DNA from: Streptomyces sp. CB01373
GTDB taxonomy: Bacteria; Actinomycetota; Actinomycetes; Streptomycetales; Streptomycetaceae
Assembly (NCBI RefSeq): GCF_002803075.1
Contig: NZ_NNBK01000022.1
Location: forward strand, 62,001 to 126,000
Length of the DNA: 64,000 nucleotides
Reading direction: 5' to 3'
Position 1 is the first letter of the stretch; each line of letters begins with the position of its first letter. The notes beneath the pieces were generated by a model. It saw only the letters and a list, made by a program, of their open reading frames with translations. It searched no databases and was not told the DNA's origin. Of this stretch, positions 54,672-62,549 are shown in pieces. The translations under genes were made by a program, and so were the position numbers.

Positions 54672-55964
54672 TTACGAGAGCCAAGTGGCGATCCGGTCGG
54701 CGGCCGAGCCGTTCCAGCCCAGCTCCAGGTGGTTGGCCCCGGCGACGGTGGCGGTGCCGCCGACCGTGGGCATGCCCGTGGTGTCGAGCGCGCTGGCGAT
54801 GAAGACGACACCGTCGCTCGGCCCGCGGTTCTCGTTGAAGATGCCGACGACGGTGGGGGATCCGCCGGCCAGCAGATAGGTGGTGACGGAGGCGGGTACG
54901 CCGGCGTCGTGCAGCGGCTTGATCAGCGAACCGGCGTCGATGGCGGCCTGGATGCCGCTGCCGGCGGTGTAGAAGCCCTGGCCGCCGTAGTACGTCGTGT
55001 ACCAGTCCTGCGCGGCGCCGTCGACTCCGTACCTGCCGTCCCAGCGGGCCAGCATCTGCCGCTGGCCCGGGTAGTTGTCGTAGCCGCCGGAGGGCGTCAT
55101 CGAGAACTCGGGGTGTGCGGTGTACAGGCCGTAGCAGGTCATCCGCGAATGCGGGGAAGGCGCGTTGACCGTGCCGCCGCACTCGGGCCAGATGGAGAAG
55201 TCGTGCGCCCAGCCGTGCGCGTACGGGTAGTCGTAGCCGCCGTTGGGGCCGCCCACGGTGATCAGCCTGCGCACGTCACCGGCGTACGCCCGCCCCCAGC
55301 TCGGCTTCAGCGACGACACGTACGCGCGGGTCGACATCTCGCCCTTGCTCCAGCCGACGAGGTCGACCTTGGTGACGCCGAGCTTCGCCTTGATGGCGGC
55401 GATGGCGTCGCCGACGATCTGCGCCTGCATCAGGTTGTCGCCCTGCTTGTGCGCGAAGCCGACGGCGAAGACGCGGTGGCCGCGTGCGGACAGGTACTGC
55501 ATCAGCCCGGTGGACGGGCAGGACAGGGCGCCGCAGCCGTAGCCGCCCGCTTCGCCCGGGTTGGCCCAGGCGCGGTCCGCGGTGTCGTTGGCGCCGTGCA
55601 CGAGCAGGACCGGTGTGGTGCGGCTGCCGGTGTTCCACCCGGGGGCCGAGTAGAGCAGGAAGCGGCTGGAGGACGGGCGGGAGACCCCGCCGAAGTACGT
55701 GACGCGCTTTCCGTCCTGGTCGCCGCGGCCGTCGGCCGGGTAGCCCTCGGCGCGGAATCCGGGGGTGGTGTCGAGGTAGCGCTCCACGCGCTCCCAGCCG
55801 TTGGTGACGGTGCCGGCCCCGTAGCTCGCCTCAAGGGTGAGGTACGACGGCGGCGCTTCGGCGGCCGACGCGGTGCCGGCGCCGGCCACCGGTCCGGCCG
55901 CCACGGCCATCAGCAGGGCGAGCAGCATCCGCCACCGGCCCGCACGGCTTCGTCTGTTCGGCAT
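54672..55964 (-). CDS. Secreted lipase/esterase
   Basis: The 430-aa protein carries a classical signal peptide (RRSRAGRWRMLLALLMAVAA ... ASAAEAPP) and is exported. The mature part is an alpha/beta hydrolase: oxyanion region PVLLVHGANDTADRAW, nucleophile VGWSKGEMSTRAYV and C-terminal NHLELGWNG (His candidate). The start is ATG 55964, which has an aaggagaggg site and a strong signal sequence. It heads the operon with the two cytoplasmic esterases and may supply their substrate from outside. Confidence 0.9.
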   Translation of the reverse strand: MPNRRSRAGRWRMLLALLMAVAAGPVAGAGTASAAEAPPSYLTLEASYGAGTVTNGWERVERYLDTTPGFRAEGYPADGRGDQDGKRVTYFGGVSRPSSSRFLLYSAPGWNTGSRTTPVLLVHGANDTADRAWANPGEAGGYGCGALSCPSTGLMQYLSARGHRVFAVGFAHKQGDNLMQAQIVGDAIAAIKAKLGVTKVDLVGWSKGEMSTRAYVSSLKPSWGRAYAGDVRRLITVGGPNGGYDYPYAHGWAHDFSIWPECGGTVNAPSPHSRMTCYGLYTAHPEFSMTPSGGYDNYPGQRQMLARWDGRYGVDGAAQDWYTTYYGGQGFYTAGSGIQAAIDAGSLIKPLHDAGVPASVTTYLLAGGSPTVVGIFNENRGPSDGVVFIASALDTTGMPTVGGTATVAGANHLELGWNGSAADRIATWLS

Positions 55965-56196
55965 GTTCCCGCCCTCTCCTTCGCGCATCCACGGCTCCGT
56001 CCCGCTGCGGCGGCCCACATTAGGCACGGGAGACAGAGGGAGGGCATGTGTGCGGGACCCATAAGGAGGGCGGTCTGTATGGGGCTTCAACCCGCGGGTC
56101 GGGGGATGCGCGGTGTCCGGCCGGCGATCCGACGGCCGAACCGGTACGTCGGGGAGGGCGGGCCCAGGCGGAGCCCGCCCCCTCCGCCGTGAGCCG

Positions 56197-57549
56197 TCAG
56201 GAGACCGCCGGCACTGGATCCGCCTTCGTGGCGGCCGGCTGAGCGGCCTCCCGCCGCAGGCGGGCGATGTGCAGTCGCCCCGTGCACCAGATGCCGATCG
56301 CCGAGATGACCATCAGCAGGACGGCCGGGGGCCAGTAGTGGCCGCCCGCCAGCGCGGCCAGGGACACGCAGGCCACCGGCGCGAAGCCGCCGAAGATCAG
56401 GTTGCAGACCTGGTACGACAGGGAGATCCCGGTGTAGCGGACGTGCGGTTCGAAACCCTCGGCGAGGATCGCGGCGATCGGTCCGTACAGGGCCGACATC
56501 ACGAACCGCATCGCGAGCATCATCAGGTAGATCAGGAAGACGCTGCCCGTGCCCATCACCATGAACTGCGGTGCGGCCAGGACCACGACTCCGGCGAGCC
56601 CGGCGATGACGACCTTGTGCGCGCCGACGCGGTCGCCGATCCAGGCCAGGCCCGGGGTCACCAGCAGTTCCAGGAAGGCCGCCAGTGTCAGGCCGTTGAG
56701 CAGCATCGACTCGGACAGGTGCAGGTGTCCGGTGCCGTAGGACAGCAGATAGCTGGTCACCACGTAGTAGCCGCCGGTGGCCGTGGCCAGGGCGAAGACG
56801 CCGACCAGCACGGTGCGCCAGGCCTTCTGGAGCACTTCCGCCACCGGCGGCTTGGTCTCGGTCCCGCGCTCCTCGCGCTCCTCGCGCACCTCGGACATCA
56901 CCGGGGAGTCCTCGAGCTTGACGCGGATGACCAGTCCGATGGCGACGAGCACGGAGGAGGCGAGGAACGGCACGCGCCAGCCCCAGCTGAGGAACGCGTC
57001 GTGGCCGAAGAGGTTCATCAGGCTGAAGGCGCCGGTGGACAGCAGGGCGCCGACGGACGAACCGAGCTGGGCGAACGAGCCGAAGAAGGTCCTCCTGCCC
57101 TTCGGGGCGTTCTCCACCGCGATCAGCACCGCGCCGCCCCACTCGCCGCCGATCGCGATGCCCTGGACCAGGCGCAGGACGATGAGCAGGACCGGAGCCA
57201 GGGCGCCGACCTGGGCGTAGGTCGGCAGCAGGCCGATGGCGAAGGACGCGATGCCCATCATCAGCAGGGTGATGACGAGGGTCTTCTTGCGTCCCACCCG
57301 GTCACCGATGTGCCCGAACACCACGCCGCCGAGCGGGCGCAGCAGGAAGCCGACGGCGAACGTGCCGAAGGCGGACAGGGTCTTGAGCAGCGAGGGCATG
57401 TCCGCGGGGAAGAACACGTCGTTGAAGACGATGGCCGCGGCGGTGGCGAAGGCGTAGAAGTCGTACCACTCGATCGAGGTGCCGGCCAGGGCGGCCAGCG
57501 CGGCTCTGCGCGCGTTTCTCGGATCGGGCTGGTGGGTGCGGTCCGGCAT
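56197..57549 (-). CDS. MHS-type MFS transporter
   Basis: The 450-aa membrane protein has about 12 transmembrane segments and the metabolite:proton symporter hallmarks: SIEWYDFYAFATAAAIVF in helix 1 and GHIGDRVGRKKTLVITLL in loop 2-3. The family moves organic acids, proline or related solutes. The start is ATG 57549. It follows the amidohydrolase gene by 98 bp on the same strand and is likely the importer for its substrate. Confidence 0.92.
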   Translation of the reverse strand: MPDRTHQPDPRNARRAALAALAGTSIEWYDFYAFATAAAIVFNDVFFPADMPSLLKTLSAFGTFAVGFLLRPLGGVVFGHIGDRVGRKKTLVITLLMMGIASFAIGLLPTYAQVGALAPVLLIVLRLVQGIAIGGEWGGAVLIAVENAPKGRRTFFGSFAQLGSSVGALLSTGAFSLMNLFGHDAFLSWGWRVPFLASSVLVAIGLVIRVKLEDSPVMSEVREEREERGTETKPPVAEVLQKAWRTVLVGVFALATATGGYYVVTSYLLSYGTGHLHLSESMLLNGLTLAAFLELLVTPGLAWIGDRVGAHKVVIAGLAGVVVLAAPQFMVMGTGSVFLIYLMMLAMRFVMSALYGPIAAILAEGFEPHVRYTGISLSYQVCNLIFGGFAPVACVSLAALAGGHYWPPAVLLMVISAIGIWCTGRLHIARLRREAAQPAATKADPVPAVS

Positions 57550-57647
57550 GCGGGACCTCCGGCTGAGGGTGGGGACGGGGGAGCGGGCGAGCGGCGCGGC
57601 GGAGCGCGCCGCTCCCGGGGGAAGGGGACGGGGCGGGGGCGGGAGCC

Positions 57648-59300
57648 TCAGCGGCCGGGGGCCGCCCAGGCGCGGGTGCCGCCGATCCAGGTCTCGCGCA
57701 CGCCGATGCCGGCGAGTTCGCCGGCCGCGGTCTGCAGGGGGTCGGCGTCGAGGACGACGAAGTCGGCGAGCATGCCCGGCGCCAGCGAGCCCACCGCGTG
57801 CTCGCGGTGCAGGGCGCGGGCGGCCGCGGCGGTGTGCGCGTGCAGGCCGTCGGCGACCGGCATCCGCAGGGTCTCGTCGCCCAGCACGGTGCCCAGGACC
57901 GTGCGCCGGGTGGCGGCCGCGGAGACCGCCTCCAGCGGGGCGGGCGGGGCGACCGGCGCGTCGGAGCTGAAGACGACCGGAACGCCGGCCGTGAGGCACC
58001 GGCCCGCGGGGTTGTAGCGGTGGCCGAGTTCACCGACGGCGGTCAGCGTGCCGTCGCCGGTCCGCAGGTGGTGCTGCGGCTGCATCACCGGGACGACACC
58101 CAGGGCGCCCATGCGCTCGATCTGCTCGTCGGTGGGCAGGCCGCTGTGCTCGATACGGTGCCGCATGTCCGGCCGGGGCCGGTCCGCCTGCGCCTTCTCG
58201 ACCGCGTCGAGGACCATCCCGATGGCGTACGGGGACTGGGCGTGCGTCGCGGTCTGCAGACCCGCCCGGTGGGCCCGCGCGACGATCTCCGCGTACTCCT
58301 CGACCGAGTGGTACAGCTGCCCGTGATGGCAGCAGTCGGCGGCGTAGCCCTCGGGGAAGTAGGCGGTCCAGCCGCCCAGCGTGCCGTCCGCGTAGAACTT
58401 CACGCCCTGCACCCGGAACAGGTCACCGCCGAAGCCGTGGACGACGCCGAGTTCGAGCGCGGTGTCCAGCAGCGCGGAGGTGAGGTACGCCGACACCCGC
58501 ATGCGCAGGGAGCCCGACTCCTGCGCCCGCAGGTAGGTCTCCATCTCGCGGCGCGAGGCCTGCGCGTCGCCGACCGTGGTGACACCGGCGGCCAGGAAGA
58601 CCTCCTGGGCGCGCGCCAGATGGTCGGCCATGACGGCGTCCGGCTCGGTGAGGTGGAAGTTCGGGCCGTGGTTGCCGATCTTCACCCCGCCCGGCCCGGT
58701 GAGCAGGTCGCACGCGGCGTCCCACAGCTGCCCGTCGGGCTCGCCGGAGTCGAAGCGGCCGATGCTGCCCCCCTCGGGATCCGGGGTGCCGGCCGTGATG
58801 CCGCAGGTCCGCAACGTGTGGGAGTTGACGACGCCGCCGTGACCGGAAGCGTTCATGACGTAGACCTCGCGGTCGTCGGCGACGCGGTCGAGGTCGTGGC
58901 GGCTCGGGTGGCGGCGTTCGGCGAGGCGGCGGTGCTCGTAGCCGAATCCGCGCACCGGGACTCCGGCGGGCAGGGTGCGAGCGGCCTCGCGCAGCACGTC
59001 GACGAGGGTGTCGATGTCCGGTACGCGCTCGGGCCGGCAGTCGACCCAGGCCAGGGCCTGGCCGTACATCACCGGGTGGCAGTGCGCGTCGACGAAACCG
59101 GGGTGGACCAGACCGCCGTCGAGCTTCAGCTCGCGGTCCACGCGGCCGAGCGCGGCGCGGGCGTCGTCGGCGGTGCCGACGTGCACGATCCGGTCGCCGC
59201 GCACGGCCAGGGCTTCCGCGCGGGTCGCGGTGCCGGCGGCGGCGACCGCGGCACCGGTTACCAGCAGGGTGCGGTCGGGGGCGTCGAGGGGGTGGTGCAT
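57648..59300 (-). CDS. Amidohydrolase (YtcJ-like, amidohydrolase 3 family)
   Basis: The 550-aa enzyme of the amidohydrolase superfamily shows the metal motif HPGFVDAHCHPVMYG (about residues 65-79), VKFYADGTLGG with the carboxylated-Lys-type position, QTATHAQSPYAIG and RIEHSGLPTDEQ (His ligands), and the catalytic Asp in VVFSSDAPVAPPAPLEAV. The closing LAPGMLADFVVLDADPL is family-typical. The specific substrate is not readable. It sits between the MHS transporter and the Lrp gene, suggesting uptake and hydrolysis of an amide or related compound. Confidence 0.9.
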   Translation of the reverse strand: MHHPLDAPDRTLLVTGAAVAAAGTATRAEALAVRGDRIVHVGTADDARAALGRVDRELKLDGGLVHPGFVDAHCHPVMYGQALAWVDCRPERVPDIDTLVDVLREAARTLPAGVPVRGFGYEHRRLAERRHPSRHDLDRVADDREVYVMNASGHGGVVNSHTLRTCGITAGTPDPEGGSIGRFDSGEPDGQLWDAACDLLTGPGGVKIGNHGPNFHLTEPDAVMADHLARAQEVFLAAGVTTVGDAQASRREMETYLRAQESGSLRMRVSAYLTSALLDTALELGVVHGFGGDLFRVQGVKFYADGTLGGWTAYFPEGYAADCCHHGQLYHSVEEYAEIVARAHRAGLQTATHAQSPYAIGMVLDAVEKAQADRPRPDMRHRIEHSGLPTDEQIERMGALGVVPVMQPQHHLRTGDGTLTAVGELGHRYNPAGRCLTAGVPVVFSSDAPVAPPAPLEAVSAAATRRTVLGTVLGDETLRMPVADGLHAHTAAAARALHREHAVGSLAPGMLADFVVLDADPLQTAAGELAGIGVRETWIGGTRAWAAPGR

Positions 59301-59358
59301 GGGGCCTGCTTTCGACCAGGGGACGCCGAAGGTACGCGGAAGCGACGCGACGGCTGAT

Positions 59359-59388
59359 TCGTTCGCCTGGACGATAGATAACGAACGA
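59359..59388. promoter_or_regulatory. Inverted repeat in the amidohydrolase promoter region
   Basis: TCGTTCG (59359-59365) and CGAACGA (59382-59388) are perfect reverse complements around a 16-bp AT-rich spacer. The site lies 59 bp before the amidohydrolase start and 71 bp beyond the Lrp stop, and could be an operator. Confidence 0.4.
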
Positions 59389-59458
59389 CAGATTGGCTAG
59401 AGGTGCTCCGTGGAAAAGTTTCGGAAGGCGATGGCCGTCCTTGCTTACGGATCATTCG

Positions 59459-60481
59459 TCAGAGGGGGTCACTGTCCGCGGTTTCCGCTGCGGCTCCCTG
59501 TGCCGGCGCCGGGGCAGGGGCAGAGGCTCCCGGGTCGTAGCGCTCCTTCACCAGTTCCATGTGCAGCCAGCTCTCCACGCCGCTCACCTGCTCGCACGCC
59601 CGCATCCGCTCCAGGGTGGCGAGGAGCGCGGGCAGTGACTCGGCCGTGATGGTGCCGACCAGATCGGCCCGGCCGAGGCAGGCGGACAGGAACGACACGC
59701 GGTCCCAGGAGGCGAGCCGCTCGGCCACCGGATCCGCGGGACCGTCCAGGCGCACCGCGAAGCCGCAGAGGTGGCCCATGCCCAGCAGCTCGGGCCGCAC
59801 CAGGGCGAGCACCTTCGCGACGCCGCCGTCGAGCAGCCGCAGCGTGCGGGAGCGGGTGGCGCCCGCCGACAGCCCCACCCGGTCGGCGAGTTCGGCGAAA
59901 GGCAGCCGGCCGTCGCGCTCCAGCTCGTCCAGGATCCGCCGGTCCAGCTCGTCGAGCTCGGCGGCGGCCGGAGGGTCGGGCAGCAGGTAGGGGTCCTTCA
60001 GCTGGCGGGTGGTGATCAGCGGATCGACGGTCCGTACGCCCGGCAGGGTGCGCACCCGCTCGATCGCCCGGTCCAGTTCGGCGAACCCCTCGGTGCGCAG
60101 CTCGGTCATGATGGCCCGCTGTCCCGCCGTGAGGGTGACGAACGGTGCCTGGGGCATCGCGGCGATGGCGCGTGCCACCGGCCCGGCCGCTCCGTGGGTG
60201 TCGATCGACAGGTGTGCCGAGGCGGTCAGCCCGCGCACGGCGGGGTGCACGATGGCCACCACGCGCACCGCGCCGGAATCCAGCATCCGCTGGACCCGGG
60301 CCCGGGTGGCGGGCCGTGACAGGCCCACGCGCTGAGCCAGCGTCTCGTAGGTGAGGCGGCCGTCCGTCTGCAGCTCGCGCACGACGGCGAGGTCGGTGTG
60401 GTCCAGATCCACCTGGGCTGTTCCCCTCGGTTCCTTCGGTGTGTCGGCCCGTGGTGCGGCGGCGCCCGGGTCCGGTGTCAT
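59459..60481 (-). CDS. Lrp/AsnC-family regulator, two-domain
   Basis: The 340-aa protein is a duplicated Lrp/AsnC regulator. One HTH is at about 30-70 (DGRLTYETLAQRVGLSRPAT) with an effector domain to about 165. A second HTH lies at about 185-225 (DGRLPFAELADRVGLSAGAT), followed by the second effector domain. Normal Lrp proteins are half as long. A proline- and alanine-rich tail ends it. It is divergent from the dehydrogenase gene and probably controls the whole locus; the repeats at 60532-60600 are likely binding sites. Confidence 0.93.
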   Translation of the reverse strand: MTPDPGAAAPRADTPKEPRGTAQVDLDHTDLAVVRELQTDGRLTYETLAQRVGLSRPATRARVQRMLDSGAVRVVAIVHPAVRGLTASAHLSIDTHGAAGPVARAIAAMPQAPFVTLTAGQRAIMTELRTEGFAELDRAIERVRTLPGVRTVDPLITTRQLKDPYLLPDPPAAAELDELDRRILDELERDGRLPFAELADRVGLSAGATRSRTLRLLDGGVAKVLALVRPELLGMGHLCGFAVRLDGPADPVAERLASWDRVSFLSACLGRADLVGTITAESLPALLATLERMRACEQVSGVESWLHMELVKERYDPGASAPAPAPAQGAAAETADSDPL

Positions 60482-60531
60482 TCTCGGGCATCGTCCGCCG
60501 CGTCCATCGGCGGGTGATGCGCATCACTGCA

Positions 60532-60600
60532 CGGTCGAGTCAATCATCAATGGACATCAGATCGGTCGAAACGTAGGTTGATGGCGTTCTGAACGGTCGA
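60532..60600. promoter_or_regulatory. Three CGGTCGA repeats at 31-bp spacing (candidate Lrp operator)
   Basis: CGGTCGA occurs at 60532, 60563 and 60594, exactly 31 bp apart and in the same orientation, with the following bases A/G, A/T, C. They span the divergent promoter between the Lrp/AsnC gene and the dehydrogenase. About three helical turns between copies places all sites on the same face of the DNA, as expected for Lrp-type octamers wrapping DNA. Confidence 0.6.
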
Positions 60601-60619
60601 ATCAGTTGAGGAGGTCGCC

Positions 60620-61591
60620 GTGGGGCAACCCGTGGTCGTCTACACGGACCTGGGCGAGCTGGACCCGGAGCCGGGTGTCCGGCTCCTCGCCGACGCGGGT
60701 TTCACCGTGCGGATCGCCGGCAGCCGCGACCCCGAGGTCATCGCGGCCGCGGCCCAGGACGCCGTGGCGCTGATCGTCGGCTACGCGCGCGTGGACGAGG
60801 CCCTCCTCGACCGCCTGCCGCGGCTGCGCTTCCTCGCCACCATGTCGGCCGGGTACGACATGATCGACGCAGCCGCGGCCCGCCGCCGCGGCCTGTGGGT
60901 GACCAACCTGCCCGGCACCGCCACCGAGGACGTCGCCGTCCACGCCCTCGCCTCGGCACTCTCCCTCGTACGCCGGCTGCCGCAGGCCGACGCCGTCGTG
61001 CGCGGCGGGGGCTGGGCCACCGACTTCGCCAGGGCCGAACTTCCGCGCCGCACCAGCGGGTTGACGCTGGGACTGGTCGGAATGGGCCGCATCGCCCGGG
61101 AACTCGTCCGGATCGCGACTCCCGTCTTCGGCCGCCTCGCCGCGTACGACCCGCAGACCGACCCCTCCGCATGGCCGGCCGGTGTCGACCGGCTCGGGCT
61201 CGACGAACTGGTGGGCGCGGCGGACGTGCTGTCCCTGCACGTCCCGCTCACCGACCGGACCCGGGGCATGGTCGACGACGGGCTGCTCGCCCGCATGCGA
61301 CCGGGCGGCCTGCTGGTGAACGTCGCCCGCGGCGAACTCGTCGAGCCCGAGGCCCTGCTCCGGGCGCTCGACAGCGGCCGGCTCGCCGGAGCCGCCCTCG
61401 ACGTCCTCCCGGTGGAGCCCCCGCCCGCCGACGACCCGCTGCGCGGCCACCCGCGCATCCAGCTGTCCCCGCACAGCGCCTTCCTGTCCGACGCCTCGCA
61501 CCGCGCGTACGTGTGCGAGCCCGCCGAGAACGTCATCGCCTGGCAGCGCACCGGCCGCCCGCTCACGCCCGTCGTCGACCCCGAGGCCTGA
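60620..61591 (+). CDS. D-2-hydroxyacid dehydrogenase (NAD-binding)
   Basis: The 323-aa enzyme is of the D-isomer-specific 2-hydroxyacid dehydrogenase family. The nucleotide-binding loop is LGLVGMGRIARELVRI (about 150-165). Catalytic Arg is in LVNVARGELVEPE, Glu in VLPVEPPPADDP and His in LSPHSAFLSDASH. The GTG start follows a gaggagg site. It uses NAD(P)H to reduce 2-oxoacids to D-2-hydroxyacids, or the reverse; the substrate is unknown. The class II aldolase starts 20 bp downstream in the same operon. Confidence 0.93.
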   Translation: MGQPVVVYTDLGELDPEPGVRLLADAGFTVRIAGSRDPEVIAAAAQDAVALIVGYARVDEALLDRLPRLRFLATMSAGYDMIDAAAARRRGLWVTNLPGTATEDVAVHALASALSLVRRLPQADAVVRGGGWATDFARAELPRRTSGLTLGLVGMGRIARELVRIATPVFGRLAAYDPQTDPSAWPAGVDRLGLDELVGAADVLSLHVPLTDRTRGMVDDGLLARMRPGGLLVNVARGELVEPEALLRALDSGRLAGAALDVLPVEPPPADDPLRGHPRIQLSPHSAFLSDASHRAYVCEPAENVIAWQRTGRPLTPVVDPEA

Positions 61592-61611
61592 ACCGTTCCG
61601 AAGGAGCCACC

Positions 61612-62415
61612 ATGACCGACCTGCTGAGCACACCCGCCCCCCGGAGTCAGGCCACGCCGGCCCTCGATCCGGCCGCCGAGGAGCTGCGGCTGCGCCGCGA
61701 ACTGGCCGCCGTCTACCGGCTCGTCGCGCACTTCCGCATGACCGACCTGATCTTCACGCACATCTCGCTGCGGCTGCCGGGCCCGGACCACCACTTCCTG
61801 ATCAATCCCTACGGCCTGCTGTTCGAGGAGATCACCGCATCGAACCTGGTGAAGATCGATCTGTCGGGCAAGCCGGTCGAGCCGACCCCGTACCCGGTCA
61901 ACCCGGCCGGTTTCGTCATCCACAGCGCGATCCACGCCGCCCGCGAGGACGCGCAGTGCGTGCTGCACACCCACACCAAGGCGGGCTGCGCCGTCGCCGC
62001 CCAGCGTGACGGGCTGCTGCCCCTCAACCAGATGTCGATGGAGTTCCACAACCGGGTCGGCTACCACGACTACGAGGGCGTCGCCCTCAACCTCGACGAA
62101 CAGCGGCGCCTCGTCACCGACATCGGCGACCACCCCGCCCTGATCCTGCGCAACCACGGGCTGCTGACGGTCGGCGAGAGCGCGGCCCAGGCGTTCCTGC
62201 GCATGCACTACCTGGAGAGGGCCTGCGAGATCCAGGTGACCGCGCAGGCGGGCGGCGGCCCCCTCGTCGTCCCGGCGGCCGAGATCTGCGAGTACACCGC
62301 ACAGCAGCTCGCGGGCGAGGCGACCTCGGACTTCGAGGACGCCGACGCGTACGAACTCGCCTGGGCGGCGCTGCTGCGCCTGCTCGACCGGACCTGCCCC
62401 GAGTACAAGGACTGA
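61612..62415 (+). CDS. Class II aldolase/adducin family protein
   Basis: The 267-aa enzyme shows class II aldolase features. FTHISLRLPGPDHHFLINPY is near the start, the metal-binding His pair is in VLHTHTKAGCAVAAQ, and the third His in ILRNHGLLTVGESAAQAF. The length is typical. The start is ATG 61612 with a clear aaggag. It usually cleaves or forms a C-C bond in sugar or hydroxyacid substrates using zinc. Operonic with the dehydrogenase, it probably acts on the same compound. Confidence 0.9.
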   Translation: MTDLLSTPAPRSQATPALDPAAEELRLRRELAAVYRLVAHFRMTDLIFTHISLRLPGPDHHFLINPYGLLFEEITASNLVKIDLSGKPVEPTPYPVNPAGFVIHSAIHAAREDAQCVLHTHTKAGCAVAAQRDGLLPLNQMSMEFHNRVGYHDYEGVALNLDEQRRLVTDIGDHPALILRNHGLLTVGESAAQAFLRMHYLERACEIQVTAQAGGGPLVVPAAEICEYTAQQLAGEATSDFEDADAYELAWAALLRLLDRTCPEYKD

Positions 62416-62549
62416 CCACCGCCCCGCCTTCGTACCGTCCACAGGCCCGCCCGGCCGGGCCGCCCGGATCCGGTGCCGGGGCCGCGTGCCACGATGGACG
62501 CGCACCGCACGGCGGGGAGGCGCGTGCGGCACGAACAGGCGGGGGTGGC

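Noticed and set aside
56113..59357. Plus-strand frames of 634 and 519 aa
   Set aside because: They mirror the MHS transporter and the amidohydrolase; composition is that of antisense frames.
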